A DNA stretch of 43,525 nt from Calditrichaceae bacterium (lineage in GTDB: Bacteria; Calditrichota; Calditrichia; Calditrichales; Calditrichaceae). The stretch spans positions 1-43,525 of the forward strand of contig JAFGKZ010000025.1 of NCBI GenBank assembly GCA_016928315.1, written 5' to 3'. Both the position numbers and the translations under genes were made by a program. Under the pieces are notes generated by a model. That model did not search any database, was not told the origin of the DNA, and saw nothing but the letters and a program-made list of their open reading frames with translations. Below are positions 1-7,933 of the stretch, one piece after another; the first letter of the stretch is position 1, and every line of letters starts with the position of its first letter.

Positions 1-64
1 AATATTATCAAGAATATTGATGTTTAAAAAATTTCAAATGAAAACTTGCTAAAAAAACAAATTT

Positions 65-1642
65 TTATTGGGTAATAGTATAATTATCGTTTTTATTATA
101 CAACTTACCTGAAATCAGATAATCAGCGCCAAGGAAATTCCCAATTTTCACCGTATTTTTTTCATCCGTTACGCCGGCTAATTGCAGGCCTATTTCTCGT
201 GTTACCTTTTGAAGATCAACCCTTTCGGTCATACGAAAGTATTCCGATGTTTTAATTGTCGTGGATAACTGATCTGTAAAATATTCCGCATCAAGCAGGA
301 CAGTAGAATCCTTTGTGTCAAGAGGTAATATACCAAGAACGGATTGTTTTGATATTTTTATTGTTGAATAATCAATCAATTGAGAAAAAGCCTGATTAAA
401 TAACTCTGTTATTGTTTCTTCCTTTGGGATTTCCTCTATTCTTCTTGCCTGAAAATATTCATTGTCTAAATCCATCCTCTTATGTGTAAAGGCGGCGATT
501 TCTTCTTTCGCAAACCGGATTATGATTGCCTCCAGTTTATCCGTTTCATAATTGGAACCGGTATGATGACTTACGCTCCCAGGCGCTCCTCCATCACTTT
601 CCCCCTTCTCACCATATGTTAAAAATATATATTTTGCCTGCGTATACTGTGAAATTTGGCGTAATACATATTCTCCGCTGATATCCAGACCACCGGTGCC
701 AATACTGTAAAGCTTAACAGCCTTTCGCTTTGCGTCCTGTATCGCATGTACATAGGTATACTGTTGTTTATAATCAAGATGCACAGCCGCATCCGTAATA
801 ATAAATCCCAGCCTGACGCCGTAATCATTCCAATGAATTTCCTGCATAGATGCCTTTAATGCCGACTGTAAATCTTCCGGACTGTCCCCGCCTCCACCTG
901 CCTCGATTTTGGAAAGTTCATTGCGAAAATTATCTATATCAGCTGTCAATGGAATTACTCTTGTAGTATATGCATCATCCCGGTCTTTGTACAGGACTAA
1001 ACCAAACCGTAGATCAATATTGTTTCCATAAGTTTGCAGATTTAAATGGATAAGTTTAATGGTTGTTAACAGCCTGCGGATTTCTTCACTCATACTTCCC
1101 GTAGTATCCAGGATAAACAGCACATCAACAGGAATATCACCCGGTGCTTGATAAGAATTATCCAATATCAAATTGGTTTGTCTTCTGCCTCCGGCTGAGA
1201 TCAATAATGAATCATCAGCCTGATTATAATTGAACTTTATTTTGTAATTTGTATTGGGCTGAACGGAGTCCGGAGCATAAAAATAATATGTTCCATCCGC
1301 ATATGTTTTTCCTTTTGAGATCAAACTATCATTTGAATATATTCTGATTTCAGCGTCCGGTATGGTTATACCATTCTGGTCCTTCACAGTAAGTATAATC
1401 CTGTTGCTGATATTCAGAGGATAGTTAGCCACCTTATTTTTAAATTTTTCCAGAAACCCAAGATAATAATTGAACTGTTTATTATCATCGGTAAATCCGG
1501 CTCGTAAACCCGATTCCGTTGGTTGGTTTCTGGCCTCCCAGTCTGTTGATTCAAATACAGACCGGTCCATTTCAGGCGGTCTCAATGGGGCACATGAGAA
1601 AAGTATAACTGTTGTAAGTAAAAAAATTATGAATTTAGACAT
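65..1642 (-). CDS. VWA-domain lipoprotein with C-terminal CsgG/FlgO-like domain
   Basis: A 525-residue exported protein. The N-terminus is a lipoprotein signal peptide with lipobox LFSC (Cys17). Next come a segment with the motif GLRAGFTDDNKQFNYY (about residues 45-60), a small beta-sandwich-like region with KGKTYADGTYYFY, and a von Willebrand factor A domain (about 172-370) whose metal site reads DTTGSM, i.e. DxTxS. The last 95 residues (EYFTDQLSTTIKTSEYFRM, then QLAGVTDEKNTVKIGNFLGADYLISGKLY) resemble the CsgG/FlgO outer-membrane lipoprotein fold. It is a clear paralogue of the protein at 21910-24156 but lacks that protein's N-terminal domain and about 24 C-terminal residues. The ATG follows a GGGGAAAGG ribosome site. 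VWA domains usually bind protein ligands through a divalent metal; the partner is unknown. Family assignments are by motif recognition only. Confidence 0.85.
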   Translation of the reverse strand: MSKFIIFLLTTVILFSCAPLRPPEMDRSVFESTDWEARNQPTESGLRAGFTDDNKQFNYYLGFLEKFKNKVANYPLNISNRIILTVKDQNGITIPDAEIRIYSNDSLISKGKTYADGTYYFYAPDSVQPNTNYKIKFNYNQADDSLLISAGGRRQTNLILDNSYQAPGDIPVDVLFILDTTGSMSEEIRRLLTTIKLIHLNLQTYGNNIDLRFGLVLYKDRDDAYTTRVIPLTADIDNFRNELSKIEAGGGGDSPEDLQSALKASMQEIHWNDYGVRLGFIITDAAVHLDYKQQYTYVHAIQDAKRKAVKLYSIGTGGLDISGEYVLRQISQYTQAKYIFLTYGEKGESDGGAPGSVSHHTGSNYETDKLEAIIIRFAKEEIAAFTHKRMDLDNEYFQARRIEEIPKEETITELFNQAFSQLIDYSTIKISKQSVLGILPLDTKDSTVLLDAEYFTDQLSTTIKTSEYFRMTERVDLQKVTREIGLQLAGVTDEKNTVKIGNFLGADYLISGKLYNKNDNYTITQ

Positions 1643-1826
1643 TGCCTTTCCCCAAATTTTTTATATCTATGTGTTATTCAAAAAATATATTATTCTCTGT
1701 CTATAATCTAATTTAGTTGTACGGGTGATGTAATCCCGGTATAATTATCCCTTATAACACCATTAACATGCCTCGATTGCATCGTCCCTACGGTATTATA
1801 TTGAACCGGAATTACCCGGGCATTTT

Positions 1827-2642
1827 CTATTCTTTCAACAACTCCAACTGATCATTTAAAATCTTCATCATCTGCTGGGCATTGCGGATGGCCTGACCAT
1901 TGGGATGATTGTTAAAAAATATATACGTCTTGTATGTTTTTTTCATGATATTGCTGATATTCGTCAGCCATTCTTTTAACTGATCTTCATTGTACTCATA
2001 ATTATAACGCGCCGAACCCTGCCCGTCCCACCAGTCCTGTTCATTATGCCCGTGAAAACGGATATAGCCGGCATCCGATGTGACAATATCCTGTTTAGGC
2101 AGCAATCCTTTTAACGCCGGTTCATCCACATTTACATAACCGATGTCGTTGTCTTTGAGAAACCGGGGAAGCTGGTCATTTACCCAGGTATAATTGCGGA
2201 ATTCAACAAACAATGGGATATCACCGGTGAATCTCTTTGTCTGGTAAAGATAATTCCGACTCTGTTCATTATTTTTGAATGAATAGGGAAACTGGGCCAG
2301 CAGTCCTTTCAATTTGCCCGATTCGATCATGGGTTTTAACGATTCCATCAGTTGGTTCATGGCCTGTTCATTATTTTGACGGCGATGAGTCGTTTCCTGA
2401 TTAACCTTAATGATAAACTCAAAATCAGCAGGCGTTTTTTTAAGCATGCGTTCGAATGTTGATGCCGCCGGGATGTGATAATAACTGGAATTTATTTCCA
2501 CTGTTTTAAAATACTGACAATAAAAATGTAGCATACTGCTTTTAGGAATTTCTGGCGGATAAAAATGCGAACGCCAGTCTTCATAACTGTAACCGGATGT
2601 TCCGATACTAATTTCAAACTTTAAGGTATTTTTTTCTTTCAT
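1827..2642 (-). CDS. DUF72 family protein (YecE-like)
   Basis: A 271-residue cytoplasmic protein with the DUF72/YecE hallmarks: the start SIGTSGYSYEDWRSHFYPP, the motif VEINSSYYHIPAASTFERM, FEFIIKVNQETTHRR, FVEFRNYTWV and a late YIRFHGHNEQDWWDGQG followed by YIFFNNHPNGQAIRNAQQM. The family is predicted to be a TIM-barrel and its biochemical role is not established. The length is typical (240-300 residues), so the gene looks complete and intact. It is divergent from the SDR gene at 2750, with about 107 bases between starts that must hold both promoters. No clear Shine-Dalgarno is visible upstream of the ATG, but it sits one short stretch before the first conserved motif. Confidence 0.9.
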   Translation of the reverse strand: MKEKNTLKFEISIGTSGYSYEDWRSHFYPPEIPKSSMLHFYCQYFKTVEINSSYYHIPAASTFERMLKKTPADFEFIIKVNQETTHRRQNNEQAMNQLMESLKPMIESGKLKGLLAQFPYSFKNNEQSRNYLYQTKRFTGDIPLFVEFRNYTWVNDQLPRFLKDNDIGYVNVDEPALKGLLPKQDIVTSDAGYIRFHGHNEQDWWDGQGSARYNYEYNEDQLKEWLTNISNIMKKTYKTYIFFNNHPNGQAIRNAQQMMKILNDQLELLKE

Positions 2643-2749
2643 AAAATCAGTATTTCATTTACATTTTTATAAATTGCACAGGTTTGAATTACATATTAGA
2701 TTTTGACTTCAAAAAAATACGAATTTTAATCTTTAAAAAAAAGGCTGTA

Positions 2750-3463
2750 ATGAAAAAGGTTATAATTCTCGGCGCTACATCCGGTATCGGCAGAGAGTTA
2801 GCCGTGCAGATGGTACATAGAGGATATAAAGTCGGCGGCTGCGGCCGTACAGAAAAAATATTACAAAAAATGGAAAATGAATTAGCTCCCAATTTTATCG
2901 GACATACATTGGATCTCCGGGAAACAGCAAAATTGGACATCAATTTAAACCAGTTAATCGAACAATTGGGCAGTATGGATATCTGCATTATATCTTCCGG
3001 TATCAGTGAACCCAATCCCCTATTGGAATGGGAACTGGAAGAAAATGTGTTCAAAACCAATATTTTAGGCTTTGCGGCTGCAGCTGGTTTTGTTGTACGA
3101 TATTTTTTAAATCAGCGTCATGGGCATTTAGTTGGTATCACTTCCCTTACAAAATATTTTCCAAATAAAACATCACCGGCCTATAATGCTTCAAAAGTAT
3201 TCGAGTCCAATTATCTGAATAGTATGCGCTATCGGATGCAGGGAAAAGATTTATTTGTTACGGAAATCTGCCCGGGTTTTATCGATACGCCTATTGTAAG
3301 AAAACGCAGAATTACATTAATGGCGCCCGTAGATAGGGCAGCAAAGCAAATCATAAAAGCTATTGAGAAAAAAAGAAAAACTGTAATTGTTACAAAACGC
3401 TGGAAACTAATCCGCTGGCTGATTCCCCTAACACCTGATTGGATTTTCCGCAGACTTACATAA
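2750..3463 (+). CDS. Short-chain dehydrogenase/reductase (SDR)
   Basis: A classical SDR of 237 residues. The Rossmann nucleotide site is GATSGIG (residues 8-14), the NNAG-like position reads SSGIS (82-86), and the catalytic Ser132, Tyr145 and Lys149 fall in TSLTKYF and YNASK. The C-terminus ends shortly after CPGFIDTPIV, which usually lies in the substrate lid. The start was placed at MKKVIILGATSGIG because the 22 in-frame codons upstream (from 2684) precede the beta-1 strand and look non-homologous; the site before 2750 contains only a weak aagg. The substrate cannot be told from sequence. It is convergent with the lipid kinase gene, with an inverted repeat between them. Confidence 0.88.
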   Translation: MKKVIILGATSGIGRELAVQMVHRGYKVGGCGRTEKILQKMENELAPNFIGHTLDLRETAKLDINLNQLIEQLGSMDICIISSGISEPNPLLEWELEENVFKTNILGFAAAAGFVVRYFLNQRHGHLVGITSLTKYFPNKTSPAYNASKVFESNYLNSMRYRMQGKDLFVTEICPGFIDTPIVRKRRITLMAPVDRAAKQIIKAIEKKRKTVIVTKRWKLIRWLIPLTPDWIFRRLT

Positions 3464-3552
3464 ACAGAAGAACTTAAATAATTTCTGAAATTTACAGACC
3501 AACTGCGTTTAAAGGTCAGTTTATTACTAACCATCCATCTCCCCTAAAAACG

Positions 3553-3600
3553 GGACATCCCTCCCTAATTTATTAGGGAGGGAAAGAGGGTGGGTCACAT
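3553..3600. repeat. GC-rich inverted repeat between convergent genes
   Basis: The arms ccctccctaat (3559-3569) and attagggaggg (3572-3582) are perfect reverse complements, so an effective 9-10 bp stem can form with a tiny loop; an outer, looser arm pairs the C-rich stretch near 3541 with agagggtggg (3586-3594). It lies between the convergent SDR and lipid kinase genes and could terminate either, although the nearest T-run (3600-3604) is about 18 bases beyond the stem. A relative with the same layout is at 20768-20810, so a dispersed palindromic element is more likely than a simple terminator. Confidence 0.65.
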
Positions 3601-3644
3601 TTTTCTATTTAATAAGAACTATTTTATTGTGACCAAAACCAGAA

Positions 3645-4565
3645 TCATTTAAAATAATGCGGGCCCTGCGGATTATATATTATTTTTAACGCGCCGGGCA
3701 GAATACCAATATCAAATTTTTGATCAAAGAACAGTTCACCATCCAGATGGTACGGTACCTTCTCACTGAATTGTAAATCAAGATTGGCGGTTTTATAATA
3801 AGTGACATTTTTATCTTTAATATGCGTGCCTTTGGGTACCATGGGTAGAATCCTGAATCGCTGAAAGAGTGATAATTTTTCAATACTGCACACATCCAGT
3901 AAACCATCATTGGCAATGGCTTCGGGTGTCAGGAAAAATCCCCCGGCAAACCGCCGACCGATTGACGTGGTATTTATAAAACAATCCGTATAGCCGTTAC
4001 CATTATCGGATAAAAACTTCATCCGTTTTTCTTTAAAAAATAAAAGCGTTTTTAGAATATGCCGGATGTACTTATCCTTACCACCTTTTTTAACAATATC
4101 CTCGCCTTCATAATTCTGGGCGGCTACTTCAGCATCAAAGCCCAAGCCCATACCGTTTAAAAAATAATTGTCATTGCAAGTGCCCACATCCAGATCCATG
4201 GTGTTTTGCTCAAAAAATATAGGCCAGTGCTTGTCTTCAAATCGATTTGGGAATCCAAGAATCTGAATAAAATCATTTCCCGTGCCGGCAGGGATAATAC
4301 CCACGATAACATCTTTGTTACCAACCAGAGGCCGAACCACCTCATTCAGCGTGCCGTCCCCGCCTACACTGATGATATGTTTATACCCTTTCTTCGCGTA
4401 TACATCGGCAATTTGAGAAGCGTGTCCCTTTTTCTGTGTATAAACTAAATCCGCATCAACGCCAAATTCATTCAACTTTTCTTTAATCGTATCTTCATAC
4501 TTTTTTACAAATCCATTACCTGCGATCGGATTTAAAATGAACACCCAATTTTTGTTATCTGTCAT
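3645..4565 (-). CDS. Diacylglycerol kinase family lipid kinase (DagK/YegS-like)
   Basis: A 306-residue protein with the lipid kinase catalytic core: NPIAGNG (residues 12-18), the ATP-site motif GGDGT (68-72) followed by LNEVV, and IPAGTGNDF (91-99), then a C-terminal beta-rich domain with FINTTSIG and FFLTPEAIANDGLLDV. This family phosphorylates a lipid hydroxyl (diacylglycerol, sphingoid base or similar) with ATP at the inner membrane; the substrate here is not resolvable. It lies 75 bases downstream of a PlsC-like acyltransferase on the same strand, so both probably act in phospholipid synthesis or turnover. The ATG is preceded by AAAGGA about 11 bases upstream. Full family length, no anomalies. 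Confidence 0.9.
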   Translation of the reverse strand: MTDNKNWVFILNPIAGNGFVKKYEDTIKEKLNEFGVDADLVYTQKKGHASQIADVYAKKGYKHIISVGGDGTLNEVVRPLVGNKDVIVGIIPAGTGNDFIQILGFPNRFEDKHWPIFFEQNTMDLDVGTCNDNYFLNGMGLGFDAEVAAQNYEGEDIVKKGGKDKYIRHILKTLLFFKEKRMKFLSDNGNGYTDCFINTTSIGRRFAGGFFLTPEAIANDGLLDVCSIEKLSLFQRFRILPMVPKGTHIKDKNVTYYKTANLDLQFSEKVPYHLDGELFFDQKFDIGILPGALKIIYNPQGPHYFK

Positions 4566-4640
4566 GAGATCTTTTTTCCTTTAAATGAATTAATCCTTCC
4601 AACCTAATTTACATTACTGTGCAATTGACAGCCATTTCTG

Positions 4641-5363
4641 TTAGTTAGTTATTACTCCAGCTTCTATACGTGCTTTAACTATCGCAATTATTTCATTATC
4701 ATCTTTATCGATCAGATCTTCAACCGGGATGGATTCATGAATTACAACATGTAGTTTGGCACTAAAATCAATGTAGAAATGCGTTTTTGGTTTTAACTGG
4801 TACAATCCATTCAGGGTAACTGGCAGGATGTCCAGATTGACGGCACGCATCAAATAAATAAAGCCTTTTTTAAAACGATTCATTTGTCCGGTGGTCGTAC
4901 GGGTGCCTTCCGGAAACATAGCGATGGTATGCTTGCCGGAATTCTCAACGAGGTTACTCAGCATTTTTTTGGTATTGGTAATACCGGCTTCCTTCATCGA
5001 TACATAATCAGTGACTTTTAACAGGCGGCCAAACAACGGAATTTTTAATAAATATTCGCGGCCGAACCAGGAAACACCAGGATAAAAAGCTAAAACAGCA
5101 GGGATATCAAAAAGACTGCAATGATTTACTAATAAAATATACCGCTTGCCTTTTTGAATATGGCTGGCGCCAATAATATTCAATTTTTTACCCATGACAA
5201 AAAAAAGGGTATTTGCCCAGATGGACACAACCTTACGGACGAAGAACTCATTATTTATCAATGCGAAAAATAAAGCAGCAAGAACCGAGATGGCCGTTAA
5301 AAAATATAAAATTCCGTAAACTGGAATGGATAAGATAATATTAAAATAGCTGCGAGCTGACAA
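4641..5363 (-). CDS. 1-acyl-sn-glycerol-3-phosphate acyltransferase (PlsC-like)
   Basis: A 240-residue membrane acyltransferase. A hydrophobic N-terminal anchor (about residues 8-38) precedes the catalytic NHxxxxD motif (N80-H81-CSLF-D86) and the acceptor-binding PEGTR motif (151-155, in AMFPEGTRT). The enzyme should transfer an acyl group to lysophosphatidic acid to give phosphatidic acid, at the inner face of the cytoplasmic membrane. The best start is TTG: an in-frame stop lies seven codons upstream, and AGGGA precedes the TTG by about 10 bases. It heads a probable two-gene unit with the downstream lipid kinase. Confidence 0.9.
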   Translation of the reverse strand: MSARSYFNIILSIPVYGILYFLTAISVLAALFFALINNEFFVRKVVSIWANTLFFVMGKKLNIIGASHIQKGKRYILLVNHCSLFDIPAVLAFYPGVSWFGREYLLKIPLFGRLLKVTDYVSMKEAGITNTKKMLSNLVENSGKHTIAMFPEGTRTTTGQMNRFKKGFIYLMRAVNLDILPVTLNGLYQLKPKTHFYIDFSAKLHVVIHESIPVEDLIDKDDNEIIAIVKARIEAGVITN

Positions 5364-5625
5364 AGATGTAAAATCCCTGATTTAATCCAACCACTTTCCC
5401 CATGTTTTAGTAAATAAATGTAATATTAACCATATCCGATTAATATTTCAATTTAAATACACGCTGCCAGTGACTGTACCCAATCATTATTTTCTTTATC
5501 AGTTATGATTAAAAATTGGTTTATATTAAAAATGTGATTAATTTAACATAAAATTTGACGAATATTTTTTTATTGTAACCATACAATATACCTGTTTTTT
5601 CATTATCATAATTTCGGAGGATTCA

Positions 5626-7761
5626 ATGAACCGGAAAAATAATTTCATTGGAACAGCAATTTTATTATTGTTCAACTTTGTTGCATCAGTTATCGCCCAG
5701 GATTTTTGGGAATCATTATCCGGTCCAGGCGGCGGCATAATTAACGATCTTTGCATCAATCAAGCCGGGCAAATATTTGCAGCCACCGAAAGCAACGGAA
5801 TCTATGTTTCACATGATAATGGTGATAACTGGATGATTGTAAACTCGGGACTGGAAGATCTTACGGTTAAAGCCATTATCAGCCAGCATCAGGATACTGT
5901 TTTCGCCGCCACAAAAGACGAAGGCGTTTTTAAATCGTTTAATGGCGGGCAAAGTTGGATTAGTTCTAACGATAGTCTAACTGATCCGGATATCACAGCC
6001 ATAACAATGGATCAATATGGCAATGTTTACGCCGGCACCTATGGATCCGGTGTATTCCGGTCTACTAATAAAGGAACAAGCTGGTCACAATTAAATACTG
6101 GTTTAGATAACCTGGGCATACAAGCCCTGCACTATAGTAATGATGGCTATATTTATGCGGGCACCGGTGATGGTATTTTTAGATCTGATGATAACGCCGT
6201 AACATGGACAAGTATTGGCAGTGGATTGCCCACGACCCATGTGGCCATTATAGAAACGGATACAAAAGGAAACGTTTATATCAGCCCCTATGGTGATGGT
6301 ATTTATATGTCTGAAAATCATGGTGATAGCTGGAATGATATCAATGGTTTAATGACCCGTTTTGTCGTAGATGCGATAGCCGTAAACGACAGCGGCTATA
6401 TTTTTCTCAGCACCGGCGGCGGTTTACTAAAATCAAAGGATAAGGGTGTAACATGGAGCGGTGCATTTAATGGATTAACAGATACCGATGCTCAGGCTTT
6501 CGCTGTTACAGAGGCGGGCGCCATCTTTGCCGGATTCCATGGCAGAGGTGTTTTCGTTTCTGAAGATAATGGGGATAACTGGATTGAATGTAACAATGGA
6601 TTAACCAATACCCAGATTCAAACGGTCGCAGTAAATGATTCAAACGTAATTTTTGTTAGTAATTACAGTAATGGTTTTTTTAGTACCGATGATAACGGCG
6701 AAACATGGAATCGAATCGAAACGACGGGATCTGCCAATCGTGTTAATTTTATCGCATTTAATGACAGTGGTTACATTTTTGCCGGGATGGACAATTACGG
6801 CGTTTATGTTTCTAAAAATGGCGGTCAGGACTGGCTGACTTATGAAAATGAAATCTATTATAAAAATTTAAAAGGCCTGGCCGTAGGAAAAAATAATTCC
6901 GTATTCGCAGCAACAGAAAACAGCGGCATGTTTAGGTCGGATGATAATGGCGTATCCTGGCAGGAAAAGAATGAGGGTTTAACAAACCTGTTCACCAGAG
7001 CAATCGCTATAAACGATTCCGGACACATTTTTGTCGGTACCCAGGAAGGTATCTTTTTTTCCGATGATAACGGCGAATTATGGGAATCCAGAAATAACGG
7101 TCTTCCCGGTACGATTATTTATGCATTGGGCGTCAATAAAAACGGCGATGTTTATGCCCATATATTTATGTATGGTGTGTACAAGTCGGAAGATAATGGT
7201 CAAAACTGGGTTAGCGCCGGTACTGGACTAGTAGGCACTGTGACAGGCTTCGTTTTTAACAGTGTGGGTTTTATTTTTGCCTGTACGTCTTATCAGGGTG
7301 TTTATTGCTCGGGAAATAATGGAGCAAGCTGGAGAGCAATTAATGATGGATTGGTCTGTACCGATATCAAATGTATGGCGATTGGCCCCAATGACGAAAT
7401 CATCGCAGGCAGTTGGGGCGGAGGCGTTTTTAAAAGTCAAAATTCAACATTGGTATCGATAAACGATGAAATAATAAAACCAAACGCGATTGAATTAGCA
7501 CAAAATTATCCCAATCCCTTCAATCCAACAACGACAATACGCTACAGTGTCGAGACGCAAAATTTTGCGTCTCAACAGATAGATTTATCCATTTATAATG
7601 TCCTTGGTCAAAAGGTGGCGACTCTGGTTAATGGAAAACAACAGACCGGTACATATTCAGTACAATGGAATGCCAAAGGATTTACTTCCGGCGTTTATTT
7701 CTGCACATTGACAAGTAATAACGGATATTCATTAACCAGGAAACTGGTGTTGTTGAAATAG
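5626..7761 (+). CDS. Secreted Asp-box beta-propeller protein (YCF48/BNR-like) with T9SS sorting domain
   Basis: A 711-residue exported protein. Residues 1-25 form a signal peptide ending AQ. Residues about 30-610 hold 14 units of roughly 42 residues, 13 of them ending in an Asp-box such as YVSHDNGDNW, FRSDDNGVSW or YKSEDNGQNW; the 14th stops at VFKSQNS. Asp-box repeats form beta-propellers, and 14 units would fit two seven-bladed ones. Residues 625-711 are a T9SS type A sorting domain (NYPNPFNPTTTIRYS, SIYNVLGQKVATL, GVYF, final RKLVLLK), so it should be exported through the type IX system to the surface or medium. The ATG has a strong GGAGG at 5616-5620. Function unknown; adhesion or glycan binding is only a guess. 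A palindromic repeat sits inside the sorting domain. Confidence 0.88.
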   Translation: MNRKNNFIGTAILLLFNFVASVIAQDFWESLSGPGGGIINDLCINQAGQIFAATESNGIYVSHDNGDNWMIVNSGLEDLTVKAIISQHQDTVFAATKDEGVFKSFNGGQSWISSNDSLTDPDITAITMDQYGNVYAGTYGSGVFRSTNKGTSWSQLNTGLDNLGIQALHYSNDGYIYAGTGDGIFRSDDNAVTWTSIGSGLPTTHVAIIETDTKGNVYISPYGDGIYMSENHGDSWNDINGLMTRFVVDAIAVNDSGYIFLSTGGGLLKSKDKGVTWSGAFNGLTDTDAQAFAVTEAGAIFAGFHGRGVFVSEDNGDNWIECNNGLTNTQIQTVAVNDSNVIFVSNYSNGFFSTDDNGETWNRIETTGSANRVNFIAFNDSGYIFAGMDNYGVYVSKNGGQDWLTYENEIYYKNLKGLAVGKNNSVFAATENSGMFRSDDNGVSWQEKNEGLTNLFTRAIAINDSGHIFVGTQEGIFFSDDNGELWESRNNGLPGTIIYALGVNKNGDVYAHIFMYGVYKSEDNGQNWVSAGTGLVGTVTGFVFNSVGFIFACTSYQGVYCSGNNGASWRAINDGLVCTDIKCMAIGPNDEIIAGSWGGGVFKSQNSTLVSINDEIIKPNAIELAQNYPNPFNPTTTIRYSVETQNFASQQIDLSIYNVLGQKVATLVNGKQQTGTYSVQWNAKGFTSGVYFCTLTSNNGYSLTRKLVLLK
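7552..7573. repeat. Perfect 22-bp palindrome inside a T9SS domain coding region
   Basis: The half-site gagacgcaaaa (7552-7562) is followed at once by its exact reverse complement (7563-7573). It lies in frame within the sorting domain of the 711-residue propeller protein, encoding the residues around TQNFASQ, a stretch that the T9SS tail encoded at 12094-12390 lacks. A near copy is at 9310-9335 in another T9SS gene. It resembles the small dispersed palindromes with a gagacgc half-site seen in several bacterial genomes, here tolerated as coding sequence. Confidence 0.8.
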
Positions 7762-7785
7762 GATGTGACCGACTGATTATAACCT

Positions 7786-7813
7786 AAGCAAACGTGTTTT
7801 GTACAATTTGCTT
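7786..7813 (+). terminator. Weak candidate terminator hairpin after the propeller gene
   Basis: Arms aagcaaa (7786-7792) and tttgctt (7807-7813) pair over 7 bp with a 14-base loop, followed by an AT-rich stretch with several short T-runs. It lies 24 bases beyond the stop of the 711-residue gene. The stem is AT-rich and the loop long, so this is only a weak candidate. Confidence 0.3.
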
Positions 7814-7933
7814 TATTATTTAAATATTTTTCCGATTATAAAGCTAAACGTTATCAGTTTTTTATTTAATAATGGAGATATCTTAGTAAAAGTGGACAAT
7901 TAATAATAACGGCTACCTTTATCAGGGTACAAA

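Noticed and set aside
65-1642. VWA protein as part of a MoxR-VWA ATPase chaperone system or a ternary conflict system
   Set aside because: There is no AAA ATPase neighbour, and both VWA proteins are exported, one as a lipoprotein.
5555-5587. Possible promoter TTGACG ... TACAAT upstream of the propeller gene
   Set aside because: The spacer is 21 bases, too long for a typical sigma-70-type promoter, and FCB bacteria often use a different consensus, so I do not call it.
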